A DNA stretch of 44,568 nucleotides from Halanaerobium saccharolyticum (GTDB taxonomy: Bacteria; Bacillota; Halanaerobiia; Halanaerobiales; Halanaerobiaceae), in contig NZ_SNWX01000026.1 of assembly GCF_004362045.1 (NCBI RefSeq), forward strand, positions 1 to 44,568, read 5' to 3'. How positions within the stretch are numbered: position 1 is the first letter of the stretch; every line of letters begins with the position of its first letter. Positions 1 through 7,748 of this stretch are shown here, piece after piece. The notes beneath the pieces are model-generated. The model saw only the letters and a list, made by a program, of their open reading frames with translations, had not been told where the DNA came from and did not search any database. The translations under genes were made by a program, and so were the position numbers.

Positions 1-14
1 AGGGGGAGGGATTC

Positions 15-29
15 CTGCATTTAATGCAG
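15..29. promoter_or_regulatory. 15-nt perfect palindrome upstream of the TRAP operon
   Basis: CTGCATTTAATGCAG is a 7+1+7 palindrome about 90 bases upstream of the first TRAP gene. It has no T-run after it, so it is not a typical terminator. It could be an operator for a uronate-responsive regulator or the tail of an upstream transcript; the sequence alone does not decide. Confidence 0.3.
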
Positions 30-84
30 ATTTCTAACCTGACAACCATGATAACTATTAATATTTTTAAAAAAACTATTAGAT

Positions 85-96
85 TTGACGTAACGT
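85..96. promoter_or_regulatory. Putative operator box TTGACGTAACGT before the TRAP operon
   Basis: The box contains ACGTAACGT, a palindrome about one central base, and lies 23-24 bases before the dctP start. The 11-base string TTGACGTAACG recurs at 26130-26140, in the same position relative to the D-glycerate dehydrogenase start. Shared sequence and spacing suggest a common regulator or leader function. This is inference; no cognate regulator gene is identified in the window. Confidence 0.4.
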
Positions 97-118
97 AATA
101 AAACCTAGGAGGAATAAA

Positions 119-1111
119 ATGAAATTTAAGAAATTAATTTTGATCAGTATTTTTGTTTTTGTCCTATTAATGGCTAACACTGTGATGACTTTTGCTGCAA
201 CTTATGAGTGGTCTCTAGCATCAGTTTTACCGGAATCTCATCCAGTTCATAGTTCTTTAGAATTTTTTGCAGAAAGAGTAAATCAGAATACAGATGGAGA
301 AGTAGAAATTACAATTTTTGCCGGTGGTCAGCTGGGAGAAGAGCAGGATTATATTGAAGGGTTACAGCTGGGAACTGTTGATATGGCAAAAGTTTCTTCT
401 GCTCCTCTGGGACAATTTTCCGAAAGCCTGCAGGTTTTAAGTCTACCATTTATATTTAGAGATATCGACCATCAGCATGCTGTAGTAAGAGGTCCTATTG
501 GTAAAAATCTAATGGCCGACTTAGAGGATCATGGTTTTAAAGGCTTAAGTTTCTTTGACGCTGGGTTTAGAAGTGTTACTAATACTGTTCGTCCGATTAG
601 AAAGCCGGAAGATTTAGAAGGATTACAGATTAGAGTTATGGGAAGTCAGCCTTTAATTGAAACCATCAATGCTTTTGGAGCAACAGCAGTGCCAATGGGT
701 CAGGGCGAAGTTTATGTAGCTTTACAGCAGGGAGTAATCGACGGCTGGGAAAATAATATACCTACAGTTCTAACCTTTAACATGCAGGAAGTAGCCGAAT
801 ATTATTCTTATACCCGTCATGTTTCTATACCCGATATTTTAATCATGAGAAATGATCTTTTTGCAGACTTAGATGAAGAAACAAAAGCGGCGATAATGGA
901 TGCTGCAGAAGCAACTGCAATTTATCAATCAAGTATCTGGGGAGATTATGTGGGTCAGGCTAAGAAGAAATTAAAAGAAGAAGGCATGATCTTTAATGAA
1001 GTAGACAATATTAAGGATTTCCAGAAAGTAGTAACTCCAATTTATGAAAAATACGGCCAGCAGATTCCTAATGGAGAACAGTTAATCGAATCAATCGTAA
1101 ATTATGAATAA
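119..1111 (+). CDS. dctP: TRAP transporter solute-binding protein (DctP family)
   Basis: Extracytoplasmic substrate-binding subunit of a tripartite ATP-independent periplasmic (TRAP) transporter. It captures an organic acid outside the membrane and hands it to the DctQ/DctM permease. The 330-residue length is typical. Residues 1-27 form a signal peptide with a basic start, a hydrophobic core and TFA before ATYEW. The family signature is clear in the region LEGLQIRVMGSQ followed by GATAVPMGQGEVYVALQQG and VDGWEN-like residues (VIDGWEN), including the conserved Arg that binds the substrate carboxylate. The ATG is preceded by AGGAGG. With kduI and kduD downstream, the substrate is probably a uronate or an unsaturated uronate oligosaccharide product; this is inferred from context, since the DctP family also binds C4-dicarboxylates and other acids. 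Confidence 0.93.
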   Translation: MKFKKLILISIFVFVLLMANTVMTFAATYEWSLASVLPESHPVHSSLEFFAERVNQNTDGEVEITIFAGGQLGEEQDYIEGLQLGTVDMAKVSSAPLGQFSESLQVLSLPFIFRDIDHQHAVVRGPIGKNLMADLEDHGFKGLSFFDAGFRSVTNTVRPIRKPEDLEGLQIRVMGSQPLIETINAFGATAVPMGQGEVYVALQQGVIDGWENNIPTVLTFNMQEVAEYYSYTRHVSIPDILIMRNDLFADLDEETKAAIMDAAEATAIYQSSIWGDYVGQAKKKLKEEGMIFNEVDNIKDFQKVVTPIYEKYGQQIPNGEQLIESIVNYE

Positions 1112-1127
1112 TAATCTTAAAATTAAT

Positions 1128-1157
1128 CCGGTTATGATCCAGGTGGGTCATAATCGG
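1128..1157 (+). other. Intercistronic hairpin after dctP
   Basis: A 13-bp stem (CCGGTTATGATCC paired with GGGTCATAATCGG, two G:U pairs) with loop AGGTG sits between dctP and dctQ. No T-run follows, so it is more likely an mRNA 3'-end stabiliser or attenuating element that lets the binding protein be made in excess over the permease. A similar hairpin follows the ABC binding-protein gene at 18980-19011. Confidence 0.65.
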
Positions 1158-1183
1158 ATTCTTAAAAAGGAAGGATTATTAAA

Positions 1184-1669
1184 ATGGATAGATTAATTTT
1201 AGTGATAGATAAAATTGAAAGGTATCTTACTTATCTTACTTCAGTAATGATTATTTTATTAACAACTGTAATTAGTGCTCAGATATTTTTTAGATATGTT
1301 TTAAACACAGGAGTATTCTGGCTGCAGGAATTATCAGTTATTATGATGATGTGGATAGTATTTTTAGGAGCAAGTGGAGCTGTCTGGGATAATCGACATA
1401 TCGGCTTAAATTTTGTAGTAGATAGTTTACCTGCAGGTGTAACAATCTGGGTTAGAGTATTAAGTGATTTGATTATTGCTATTTTCTCTATTCTGTTTTT
1501 TAACTATGGTTTAACTATGACACTTAAAACTGGGGGAACTCTGTCCGCTCTCAGAATTCCGATTGGTTTTACATATGCAATTATACCTGTGACAGCAGTA
1601 CTGATGGCTTTATTTGCTATTATAAATTTAATAAATCGAATTAGACTTTATTATTTAAATGAAGACTAG
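1184..1669 (+). CDS. dctQ: TRAP transporter small permease (DctQ family)
   Basis: Small membrane subunit that pairs with DctM to form the TRAP permease. The 161 residues hold four hydrophobic segments (about 15-35, 48-68, 86-108 and 128-149), the usual DctQ topology. The segment FFRYVLNTGVFWLQELSVIMMMW matches the family pattern of an FRY motif followed by W.EE/QE in the second helix, quoted here only as key residues F-R-Y and W-L-Q-E. It starts with ATG behind AAGGAAGG and lies between dctP and dctM. Confidence 0.92.
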   Translation: MDRLILVIDKIERYLTYLTSVMIILLTTVISAQIFFRYVLNTGVFWLQELSVIMMMWIVFLGASGAVWDNRHIGLNFVVDSLPAGVTIWVRVLSDLIIAIFSILFFNYGLTMTLKTGGTLSALRIPIGFTYAIIPVTAVLMALFAIINLINRIRLYYLNED

Positions 1670-1682
1670 GAGGTAGTAATTT

Positions 1683-2963
1683 ATGGAACCAATCTGGGTT
1701 TTAGTTTCTACATTCTCATTTTTTCTGGTAATTGGACTTCCTATAGCTTTTTGCCTGGCTACATCATCTTTATTAACAGCGATGGCTATGGGGATTCCAC
1801 CCTTAATCGTAGCCCAGAGAATTGCACGAGGAGTTCAATCTGTTCCTTTAATCGCAATCCCCTTGTTTGTCTTAGCCGGTTCAATAATGGCTAAAGGGGG
1901 AATAGCAAAAAGAATAGTTGATTTTGCTTATATTTTAGTTGGTCCTTTTAAAGGGGGACTGGCTATGGTAAATTGTGTACAGTCAATGTTTTTTGGTGGA
2001 GTTTCTGGATCTGCAATTGCAGATATTTCTTCCACCGGTCCAATTATGATTCCTATGATGGTAGAAAAAGGCTATGATCGCGAATTTGCTACTGCGATTA
2101 CTGTTGCCTCTTCAACTCAGGGTATTATTATACCACCCAGTCATAATATGATAATTTTTGCAATGGCAGCTGGGGGAGTTTCGATTGCAGATTTGTTTTT
2201 AGCTGGCTACATACCAGGGATTATGGTTGGTTTATCCCTGATGATCACCAGTTATTTTATTGCTATCAAAAGAGGTTATCCGCGTGAGCAGAGACCATCA
2301 TTTAAGGAGTCTGTCCAGATTACAAAAGATGGTTTGCTGAGTTTACTGGCTGCTGTCATAATTGTGGGAGGAATTGCCTTTGGTATTTTTACTGCAACTG
2401 AGGCCTCAGCAATTGCGGTCTTATATGCTGCATTTTTAGGGATTTTCATTTATAAAGAAATTACTTTTAAAGATCTATTCCCAATAGTTGTAGAAAGTGT
2501 AAAAACTATCTGTACTGTCTTATTTCTGATTGGTGCTGCTTCTGCTTTTGGCTGGATTATTACCTATCTGCAGGTGCCGGCTCTGGTAACAAATTTCTTT
2601 TTATCACTGACTACAAATAGAATAATTATTTTTCTTTTAATTAATGTCTTACTTATTTTACTGGGAATGGTAATGGATGTTGCACCTTTGATAGTTATTG
2701 TGACCCCGGTTTTATTACCTGTTGTTCAGTCTTTAGGCATGAGTTCTATAACCTTTGCTGTGGTTTTATTACTTAATTTAGGAATCGGTTTAACCACACC
2801 CCCGGTTGGAACAGGATTGTTTGTCGGCTGTTCGGTAGGTAAAACTACAATGGAAAAAACGGCTAAATCAACCATGATTTTATGGCCGGGTATGATTTTA
2901 GTAGTGCTTTTAGTAACTTTTATTCCAACATTAACTACTTTTTTACCAAATTTGTTTAATTAA
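1683..2963 (+). CDS. dctM: TRAP transporter large permease (DctM family)
   Basis: Large integral membrane subunit of the TRAP transporter, which drives uptake with an ion gradient (usually Na+). The 426 residues are almost wholly hydrophobic, with about twelve membrane segments. Family hallmarks include the N-terminal PIAFCLA segment, FFGGVSGSAIADISSTGPIMIP near residues 100-120 (key residues G-G-x-S-G-S-A-x-A-D) and the C-terminal GLTTPPVGTGLFV motif. An AGGAGGT ribosome site precedes the ATG. It completes the three-gene transporter and is probably co-transcribed with kduI-kduD downstream (27-base gap). Confidence 0.95.
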   Translation: MEPIWVLVSTFSFFLVIGLPIAFCLATSSLLTAMAMGIPPLIVAQRIARGVQSVPLIAIPLFVLAGSIMAKGGIAKRIVDFAYILVGPFKGGLAMVNCVQSMFFGGVSGSAIADISSTGPIMIPMMVEKGYDREFATAITVASSTQGIIIPPSHNMIIFAMAAGGVSIADLFLAGYIPGIMVGLSLMITSYFIAIKRGYPREQRPSFKESVQITKDGLLSLLAAVIIVGGIAFGIFTATEASAIAVLYAAFLGIFIYKEITFKDLFPIVVESVKTICTVLFLIGAASAFGWIITYLQVPALVTNFFLSLTTNRIIIFLLINVLLILLGMVMDVAPLIVIVTPVLLPVVQSLGMSSITFAVVLLLNLGIGLTTPPVGTGLFVGCSVGKTTMEKTAKSTMILWPGMILVVLLVTFIPTLTTFLPNLFN

Positions 2964-2990
2964 ATCTCAAAAAAACATAGGAGGAATATT

Positions 2991-3821
2991 ATGGACGTTA
3001 GATATCCGGTACATGCAAGAAATTTTAAGAGGATGACCACAGATGAACTCAGAAATGATTTTTTGGTTGATGATCTTTTTAAGGAAGATGAAATTAAACT
3101 TATTTACAGCCATATTGATAGAATAGTAATTGGTTCTGCAGTTCCTGAAACTAAAGAACTTAAGATCGAGGTAGATAAAGAGATTGGAGCTAATTACTTT
3201 CTGGAAAGAAGAGAAATGGGAATAATCAACATTGGCGGCCCAGGTCAGGTAATAGTTGATGGAGAAAAATACAGCCTCGATTCTGGAGAAGGTCTATATT
3301 TAGGTAAGGGGAGTAAAGAAATTTCTTTTATAAGTGAAAACGGGGAAAAAGCAGCTAATTTTTATTTTAACAGCACTCCGGCTCACAAAAAATATCCAGA
3401 TAAGAAAATAGCTTTAAGCGACATTCAGGCTGAGCATTTAGGAGAAAAAGAAAAATGTAATTTAAGAGATCTTTATAAATATATTCATCCCGGAGGAGTT
3501 CAGAGCTGTCAGTTAGTAATGGGGATGACCAAAATAAAAGAAAATAACAACTGGAATACCATGCCCTGCCATACTCATGACCGCAGAATGGAAGTTTACT
3601 TTTATTTCGATATTGAAGCTGATAATGTTTTATTCCATTTATTTGGCGAACCAGATGAAACCCGGCATATTGTAGTTAGAAATAAGCAGGCCGTAATCAG
3701 TCCCAGCTATTCGATTCACTCCGGAGTAGGTACCAAAAATTACAGCTTTATCTGGGGTATGGCTGGAGAAAATCAGACATTTACTGATATGGACCATGTT
3801 CCGATGGATGTTTTAAAGTAA
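2991..3821 (+). CDS. kduI: 5-keto-4-deoxyuronate isomerase KduI
   Basis: Cupin-fold, zinc-dependent isomerase converting 4-deoxy-L-threo-5-hexosulose uronate to 3-deoxy-D-glycero-2,5-hexodiulosonate, the step before KduD in pectin and other polyuronate breakdown. The 276-residue length is standard. The metal-binding set is visible: His194 and His196 in CHTHDRRMEVYFYF, Glu201 in the same stretch, and His243 in SYSIHSG. This matches the spacing of H196/H198/E203/H245 in the E. coli enzyme as remembered. AGGAGG precedes the ATG. Its place directly after the TRAP genes supports a role in handling imported unsaturated uronates. Confidence 0.96.
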   Translation: MDVRYPVHARNFKRMTTDELRNDFLVDDLFKEDEIKLIYSHIDRIVIGSAVPETKELKIEVDKEIGANYFLERREMGIINIGGPGQVIVDGEKYSLDSGEGLYLGKGSKEISFISENGEKAANFYFNSTPAHKKYPDKKIALSDIQAEHLGEKEKCNLRDLYKYIHPGGVQSCQLVMGMTKIKENNNWNTMPCHTHDRRMEVYFYFDIEADNVLFHLFGEPDETRHIVVRNKQAVISPSYSIHSGVGTKNYSFIWGMAGENQTFTDMDHVPMDVLK

Positions 3822-3913
3822 GAGTATTAGAATAAAAGTATAAGTTATTTTATGCTTAAAATATTTTTGATCAGGCAAGATTAATAATCATAAAATTTCG
3901 AGGGAGAGATAAT

Positions 3914-4678
3914 ATGGATTTATTCAACTTAGAAGGAAAAGTTGCTATTGTTACAGGCTGCTCTAGTAAAAAGGGAATCGGTTATGCAGTTGCAGAAGGT
4001 CTGGCAGAAGCAGGTGCCGATATAGCGGGAGTTGCCCGCAGTGATTTAAGTGAGATAAAAACAGCTATAGAAAGCAAAACAGGTCAGAAGTTTCTGGGAA
4101 TTCAGGCTGATTTAATGGAAGAAGAGAATTTAGATAAAATAATCGAAGCAGCTCTCAGTGAGTATGGCAGAATTGATATCCTGGTTAACAATGCCGGGAT
4201 TATTAGACGCGATCCTATTCTAGAATTTTCAGCTGCCGACTGGGATGCTGTAATGACAGTTAATTTAAGAAATCTATTTTTATTAACTCAAAAAACAGCA
4301 AATTATTTTGTGGAAAATGAGATTAAAGGTAAGGTAATTAATACAGCTTCTATGTTATCTTACCAGGGAGGTAAATTTGTTCCTGCCTATACTGCCAGCA
4401 AACATGCAGTAGCGGGGATTACAAAATCATTCTGTAATGAGCTGGCGGCAAAAGGAATTAATGTAAATGCTATTGCTCCCGGGTATATAGCTACTAATAA
4501 TACTGCTCCCTTAAGAGAGGACGAAGAAAGGAATGCGAGTATTTTAAGCAGAATTCCGGCCGGACGCTGGGGACAGAATGATGATTTAAAAGGAGCAGCT
4601 ATTTTCCTGGCTTCTAAAGCTTCTGATTATGTGCATGGAAGTATGATTCCGGTTGATGGGGGCTGGCTGTCCAGTTAA
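3914..4678 (+). CDS. kduD: 2-dehydro-3-deoxy-D-gluconate 5-dehydrogenase KduD (SDR)
   Basis: Cytosolic NAD(P)-dependent short-chain dehydrogenase that reduces the KduI product to 2-keto-3-deoxygluconate (KDG). The 254 residues show the SDR elements: NNAG near residue 92, a catalytic Ser in NTASML, and YTASK with Tyr159 and Lys163. The C-terminal MIPVDGGW is typical. The glycine-rich cofactor loop reads TGCSSKKGIG (residues 14-23), two residues longer than the usual TGxxxGxG; loops of this length do occur in SDR subgroups. Pairing with kduI makes KduD the best reading, although other SDR sugar dehydrogenases look similar. A terminator follows. Confidence 0.9.
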   Translation: MDLFNLEGKVAIVTGCSSKKGIGYAVAEGLAEAGADIAGVARSDLSEIKTAIESKTGQKFLGIQADLMEEENLDKIIEAALSEYGRIDILVNNAGIIRRDPILEFSAADWDAVMTVNLRNLFLLTQKTANYFVENEIKGKVINTASMLSYQGGKFVPAYTASKHAVAGITKSFCNELAAKGINVNAIAPGYIATNNTAPLREDEERNASILSRIPAGRWGQNDDLKGAAIFLASKASDYVHGSMIPVDGGWLSS

Positions 4679-4718
4679 AACTTAAAATCAATTGCAGTAT
4701 AAAAATATTTAACGAAAG

Positions 4719-4750
4719 GAAGGGGAGTTATTAATATCTCCTTCTTTTTT
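4719..4750 (+). terminator. Rho-independent terminator after kduD
   Basis: GAAGGGGA pairs with TCTCCTTC (one G:U pair) around an AT-rich loop and is followed at once by six T. It ends the TRAP-kduI-kduD unit and separates it from the lyase/reductase pair downstream. Confidence 0.8.
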
Positions 4751-4831
4751 ATGTTATAATAACTTTATAGTAAGGTTATAAGACTTGAGTGAATTATTTT
4801 TTAAACAAAAAATGCAGAGGGAAGTGTTAGA

Positions 4832-5725
4832 ATGGAGAGATTAAAAGGAATTGTCCCAGCTTTAATGACCCCATTTAAAAAAGAGGGAACAGCTGATTAT
4901 GAATTTTTAAAGGAACATCTTGATTTTTTGATTGAGGCAGAAGTTGATTCACTTTACATACTGGGGACAGCCGCCGAAGTGTTTTTAATGGACTTAGAAG
5001 AGAGAAAAAAGGTGGCCAAAACTGTTGTTGAACATACTGCCGGTCGGATTCCGATTTTCATGCATGTCGGAGATTTGAGAATGGATCAGGCTGCAGAGAT
5101 GATTGATTTTGCAAAAAATATAGATATTGCCGGCCTGGGAGCGGTAACACCTTTTTATTACCATTTTTCTCAGCAGCAGATGATAGATTATTATCAGCAG
5201 CTTGCTGAGCTGGCAGCTCCGGAATTGAATTTGTATCTCTATAATTTACCTTCCTATACTACTAATGATCTGCTGCCGGATTCTGTGGCAGAATTGAGTC
5301 AGACAAAAAATATTATCGGAATCAAAAACAGTATGGCTGATCTGGAAAGGCTTTATACTTTGATTGATCAGAGCCAGGATGATTTCGATATTATAATGGG
5401 TAATGATTTACTTGCCTACCCGGCCTTTTTATATGGTGCTAAAGCTGTAGTTTCCGGCCATTCCAATGTTTTCCCCGAGATTTTTGTTAAACTTTATCAG
5501 GCGCTGGAAGCGGGAGATTTAAAAACAGCCCGTAAAATGCAGCAGGCTACTACTGTCATCGGCAGGGTCTTAAAAGGAGGCAGCAACCTGGCTTATTATA
5601 AGAAAGCTATGGAGTTTAGAGGTTTTAAGCCGGCTTACAGCCGGGAGCCGATAGGAAGTTTAACTGATAATCAAGTTAAGAAATTGAAATCAGATCTGAA
5701 GCAAATCGAGAAAAAATATTTATAA
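4832..5725 (+). CDS. Dihydrodipicolinate synthase/KDG-aldolase family lyase
   Basis: Class I (Schiff-base) lyase of the DHDPS/N-acetylneuraminate lyase superfamily, 297 residues with a TIM barrel. Key residues are visible: GTAAEV near residues 45-50 (the GTTGE position), Tyr137 in LYLYNLPSY, and the Schiff-base Lys165 in GIKNSM. In a polyuronate locus the most sensible role is cleavage of 2-keto-3-deoxygluconate or a related keto-deoxy sugar acid to pyruvate plus an aldehyde, as YagE/YjhH-type relatives do. True DapA is less likely because of the neighbours and the altered GTTGE motif. Substrate is inferred. It lies 27 bases before the YiaK-like gene and is probably co-transcribed with it. 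Confidence 0.8.
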   Translation: MERLKGIVPALMTPFKKEGTADYEFLKEHLDFLIEAEVDSLYILGTAAEVFLMDLEERKKVAKTVVEHTAGRIPIFMHVGDLRMDQAAEMIDFAKNIDIAGLGAVTPFYYHFSQQQMIDYYQQLAELAAPELNLYLYNLPSYTTNDLLPDSVAELSQTKNIIGIKNSMADLERLYTLIDQSQDDFDIIMGNDLLAYPAFLYGAKAVVSGHSNVFPEIFVKLYQALEAGDLKTARKMQQATTVIGRVLKGGSNLAYYKKAMEFRGFKPAYSREPIGSLTDNQVKKLKSDLKQIEKKYL

Positions 5726-5751
5726 AGAGCTCAGGAAAGGGATGATCGGAA

Positions 5752-6738
5752 ATGAGAATTAAGTATCAAAAATTATATGATAAATTTTTAGAAGTTCTGC
5801 TGGATCGAGGTTTTGAGCATAAAAAAGCAGAACTTGCTGCTAAAATTTTTGCAGACAGCAGTCTGGACGGTTTTCAGTCACATGGAATTAACAGGTTTCC
5901 CGAGTTTATAATGATGATTGACGAGGGCTATGTAGATATTGAAGCAGAGCCCGAAAAAGTTGAGGCTAATGGGAATATTGAAATTTATGATGGCAATCTG
6001 GGGCCAGGAGCTTTAAATGCTCATCAGATAATGGAAAAAGCAGTTGCTAAAGCCAAAAAAGAAGGTGTAGCAGTGATGGCTCTGCGCAATACAAATCACT
6101 GGATGCGGGGCGGCACCTACGGCTGGCAGGCAGCAGAAGCAGGCTGTGGTGCAATCTGTTTTACCAATACTCTACCCAATTTACCACCCTGGGGAGCTAA
6201 GGAGTCAAAACTGGGGAATAATCCACTGGTGATGGCGATTCCGCGCCAGGAAAAACATATTGTTCTGGATATGGCGGTTTCTCAGTATGCCTATGGAACT
6301 CTGGGCGAATATGAGATGAAAAATAAGGATTTACCCTATCCCGGTGGTTATAACAAAGCAGGAGAATTGACCACTGATCCGGGCGAAATTTTAGAAACAA
6401 TGCGGCCGCTTCCTGCCGGCTACTGGAAGGGTTCCGGACTTTCGATGATGCTTGATCTATTTTCCGCCCTACTTTCTGGAGGTTTAAATACTTTTTTAAT
6501 TGGAAAAAAAGAAAAAGAGCATGCGGTTTCTCAGCTTTTTCTGGTTTTTGATATGGAGGATAAAATCAACGAAGAAACAACTGAACAGACTGTTGATTCT
6601 ATTCATTCGGCAGAGAGAGTTGATCCCGAACAAAAACCGACTTATCCAGGAGAAGGAACTTATCTGCGGCGGCAGGAAAATCTTGAAAAGGGAATTCCAG
6701 TTCAAAAAGAAGCCTGGGAAAAACTCAATAATTTATAA
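5752..6738 (+). CDS. yiaK: 2,3-diketo-L-gulonate reductase-like dehydrogenase (YiaK/LDH2 family)
   Basis: NAD(P)H-dependent keto-acid reductase of the malate/L-lactate dehydrogenase 2 (LDH2/MDH2) family. It resembles E. coli YiaK along its whole length: SHGINRFPEF with the proposed catalytic His44, LRNTNHWMRGG(T)YGWQAAE, PPWGAKE with a following NPL, and PxGYWKGSGLSMMLD (key residues given). The 328-residue length agrees with YiaK (332). The likely reaction is reduction of a 2-keto or 2,3-diketo sugar acid such as 2,3-diketo-L-gulonate, and the uronate context fits. The exact substrate is not provable here. ATG follows a GAAAGGGATGATCGG leader. A terminator follows at 6751. Confidence 0.85.
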   Translation: MRIKYQKLYDKFLEVLLDRGFEHKKAELAAKIFADSSLDGFQSHGINRFPEFIMMIDEGYVDIEAEPEKVEANGNIEIYDGNLGPGALNAHQIMEKAVAKAKKEGVAVMALRNTNHWMRGGTYGWQAAEAGCGAICFTNTLPNLPPWGAKESKLGNNPLVMAIPRQEKHIVLDMAVSQYAYGTLGEYEMKNKDLPYPGGYNKAGELTTDPGEILETMRPLPAGYWKGSGLSMMLDLFSALLSGGLNTFLIGKKEKEHAVSQLFLVFDMEDKINEETTEQTVDSIHSAERVDPEQKPTYPGEGTYLRRQENLEKGIPVQKEAWEKLNNL

Positions 6739-6750
6739 TTAAAAAACAAA

Positions 6751-6785
6751 CAGCTTTCTTAATTGAGAGCTGGTTTTCTTTTTAA
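6751..6785 (+). terminator. Terminator, left copy of a repeated hairpin
   Basis: CAGCTTTC pairs with GAGAGCTG (one G:U pair) around loop TTAATT, followed by a T-rich tail. The same stem occurs at 7635-7656 on the other side of the mntA-hepT pair. The two copies differ mainly in the loop (TTAATT versus TTAAGC). Confidence 0.8.
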
Positions 6786-6801
6786 ATTACTTTAAATGAT
6801 G

Positions 6802-6807
6802 TATAAT
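6802..6807 (+). promoter_or_regulatory. Candidate -10 element TATAAT for mntA-hepT
   Basis: A consensus TATAAT lies 20 bases before the mntA start, downstream of the first terminator. No good TTGACA-like -35 box sits at the right distance, so the promoter is only tentative. Confidence 0.4.
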
Positions 6808-6827
6808 TTAATAAATGGGGTGATGCT

Positions 6828-7217
6828 ATGGATTTAGAAGTGCCAGCAGCTATTATTGAAAAGTATAATATAGAATTATTTATTGTTTTTGGATCCTATG
6901 CTGAAAATGTGAACAAGCCGGAAAGTGACCTGGACCTGGCTTATAAAAGCTCTAAGATTTTGGCAGAAGAAAAGGAGTTAGAGCTTTTAAAAAAATTATC
7001 TCAATTTTATCAGCGTGGTGATCTTGATTTAGTTAATTTAGCCAAAGCTGAACCAGTTTTAAAGGTAGAGGTGGCTAAAAAGGGAAGATTATTATATGGC
7101 AGTGAGAAAAAATTTGAAGAGTTCAGCATTTATGCTGCTGCTATTTATGCTGATACAAAGTTTCTGCGTGATGATCGCAGAAAAACTCTGGAGAAAAAGC
7201 TTGAGGTGAGGCGTTAA
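6828..7217 (+). CDS. mntA: MntA-type nucleotidyltransferase antitoxin
   Basis: Minimal nucleotidyltransferase of the type VII toxin-antitoxin family, 129 residues. The hallmark GSX10DXD motif is intact: Gly22-Ser23, ten residues, then Asp34-Leu35-Asp36 (GSYAENVNKPESDLDL). Characterised homologues transfer AMP to the conserved Tyr of the HepT partner and so silence it. The start codon is preceded by GGGGTGAT. The TAA stop overlaps the hepT ATG by one base (TAATG), which indicates translational coupling. The gene lies just upstream of the Wadjet operon, in keeping with a defence role, but it has its own terminator. Confidence 0.93.
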   Translation: MDLEVPAAIIEKYNIELFIVFGSYAENVNKPESDLDLAYKSSKILAEEKELELLKKLSQFYQRGDLDLVNLAKAEPVLKVEVAKKGRLLYGSEKKFEEFSIYAAAIYADTKFLRDDRRKTLEKKLEVRR

Positions 7218-7624
7218 TGAGCGAAATAATAGTAAATAAACTGATTAAAATGGAAGAATACATTAGTGAATTAGAAGAATTTAAACCTGAAACATATAAG
7301 GAATATAAAAATGATCAGCTTAAGCGGTATGCGATTGAGCGTTTAATTCAGCTAATTATTGATTTAGCTCTGGATATTAATAATGTTTTAATAAAAAAAT
7401 CAGATCACTATCCCGCCCAGGATTATTATTCTTCATTTCTGGAATTAGTTGAACTGGAGATTTTACCAGAAGAATTTGCCAGAGATATTGCCCCCAGTAC
7501 CGGAATTAGAAACCGACTGGTTCATGAATACGAGAAGGTTAATGATAAAGTTGTTTATCAAAATCTTGATAAGTTAGTTAAATATTATCTTGATTATATT
7601 AAATATGTAAATCAGAATATCTAA
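7217..7624 (+). CDS. hepT: HepT-like HEPN ribonuclease toxin (DUF86)
   Basis: HEPN-domain toxin of the MntA/HepT pair, 135 residues, predicted all-helical. The catalytic RX4HXY signature is complete: Arg98, His103, Tyr105 in GIRNRLVHEY. Known HepT proteins are RNases whose Tyr is adenylylated by MntA. An ATG overlapping the mntA stop (TAATG) starts the gene. A hairpin terminator follows eleven bases after the stop codon, so the pair forms a compact, self-contained cassette. Confidence 0.93.
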   Translation: MSEIIVNKLIKMEEYISELEEFKPETYKEYKNDQLKRYAIERLIQLIIDLALDINNVLIKKSDHYPAQDYYSSFLELVELEILPEEFARDIAPSTGIRNRLVHEYEKVNDKVVYQNLDKLVKYYLDYIKYVNQNI

Positions 7625-7634
7625 GTTTTAGAAG

Positions 7635-7663
7635 CAGCTTTCTTAAGCGAGAGCTGTTTTTTT
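7635..7663 (+). terminator. Terminator, right copy of the repeated hairpin
   Basis: CAGCTTTC and GAGAGCTG form an 8-bp stem with loop TTAAGC, followed by seven T. The stem is identical to that at 6751-6772, so the mntA-hepT pair is bracketed by twin terminators. Confidence 0.88.
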
Positions 7664-7748
7664 GAGTAATTTTGCTTTAAAAGCAGGAAGAAGCCAGTCA
7701 AAATAGAATAAATATTAATGAAAGATTATTATTCTGGAGTTGATTTTT

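Noticed and set aside
6496-6742. Overlapping ORFs at the end of the YiaK-like gene on both strands
   Set aside because: The in-frame YiaK homology continues to 6738, so these alternative frames are shadows and not signs of a frameshift.
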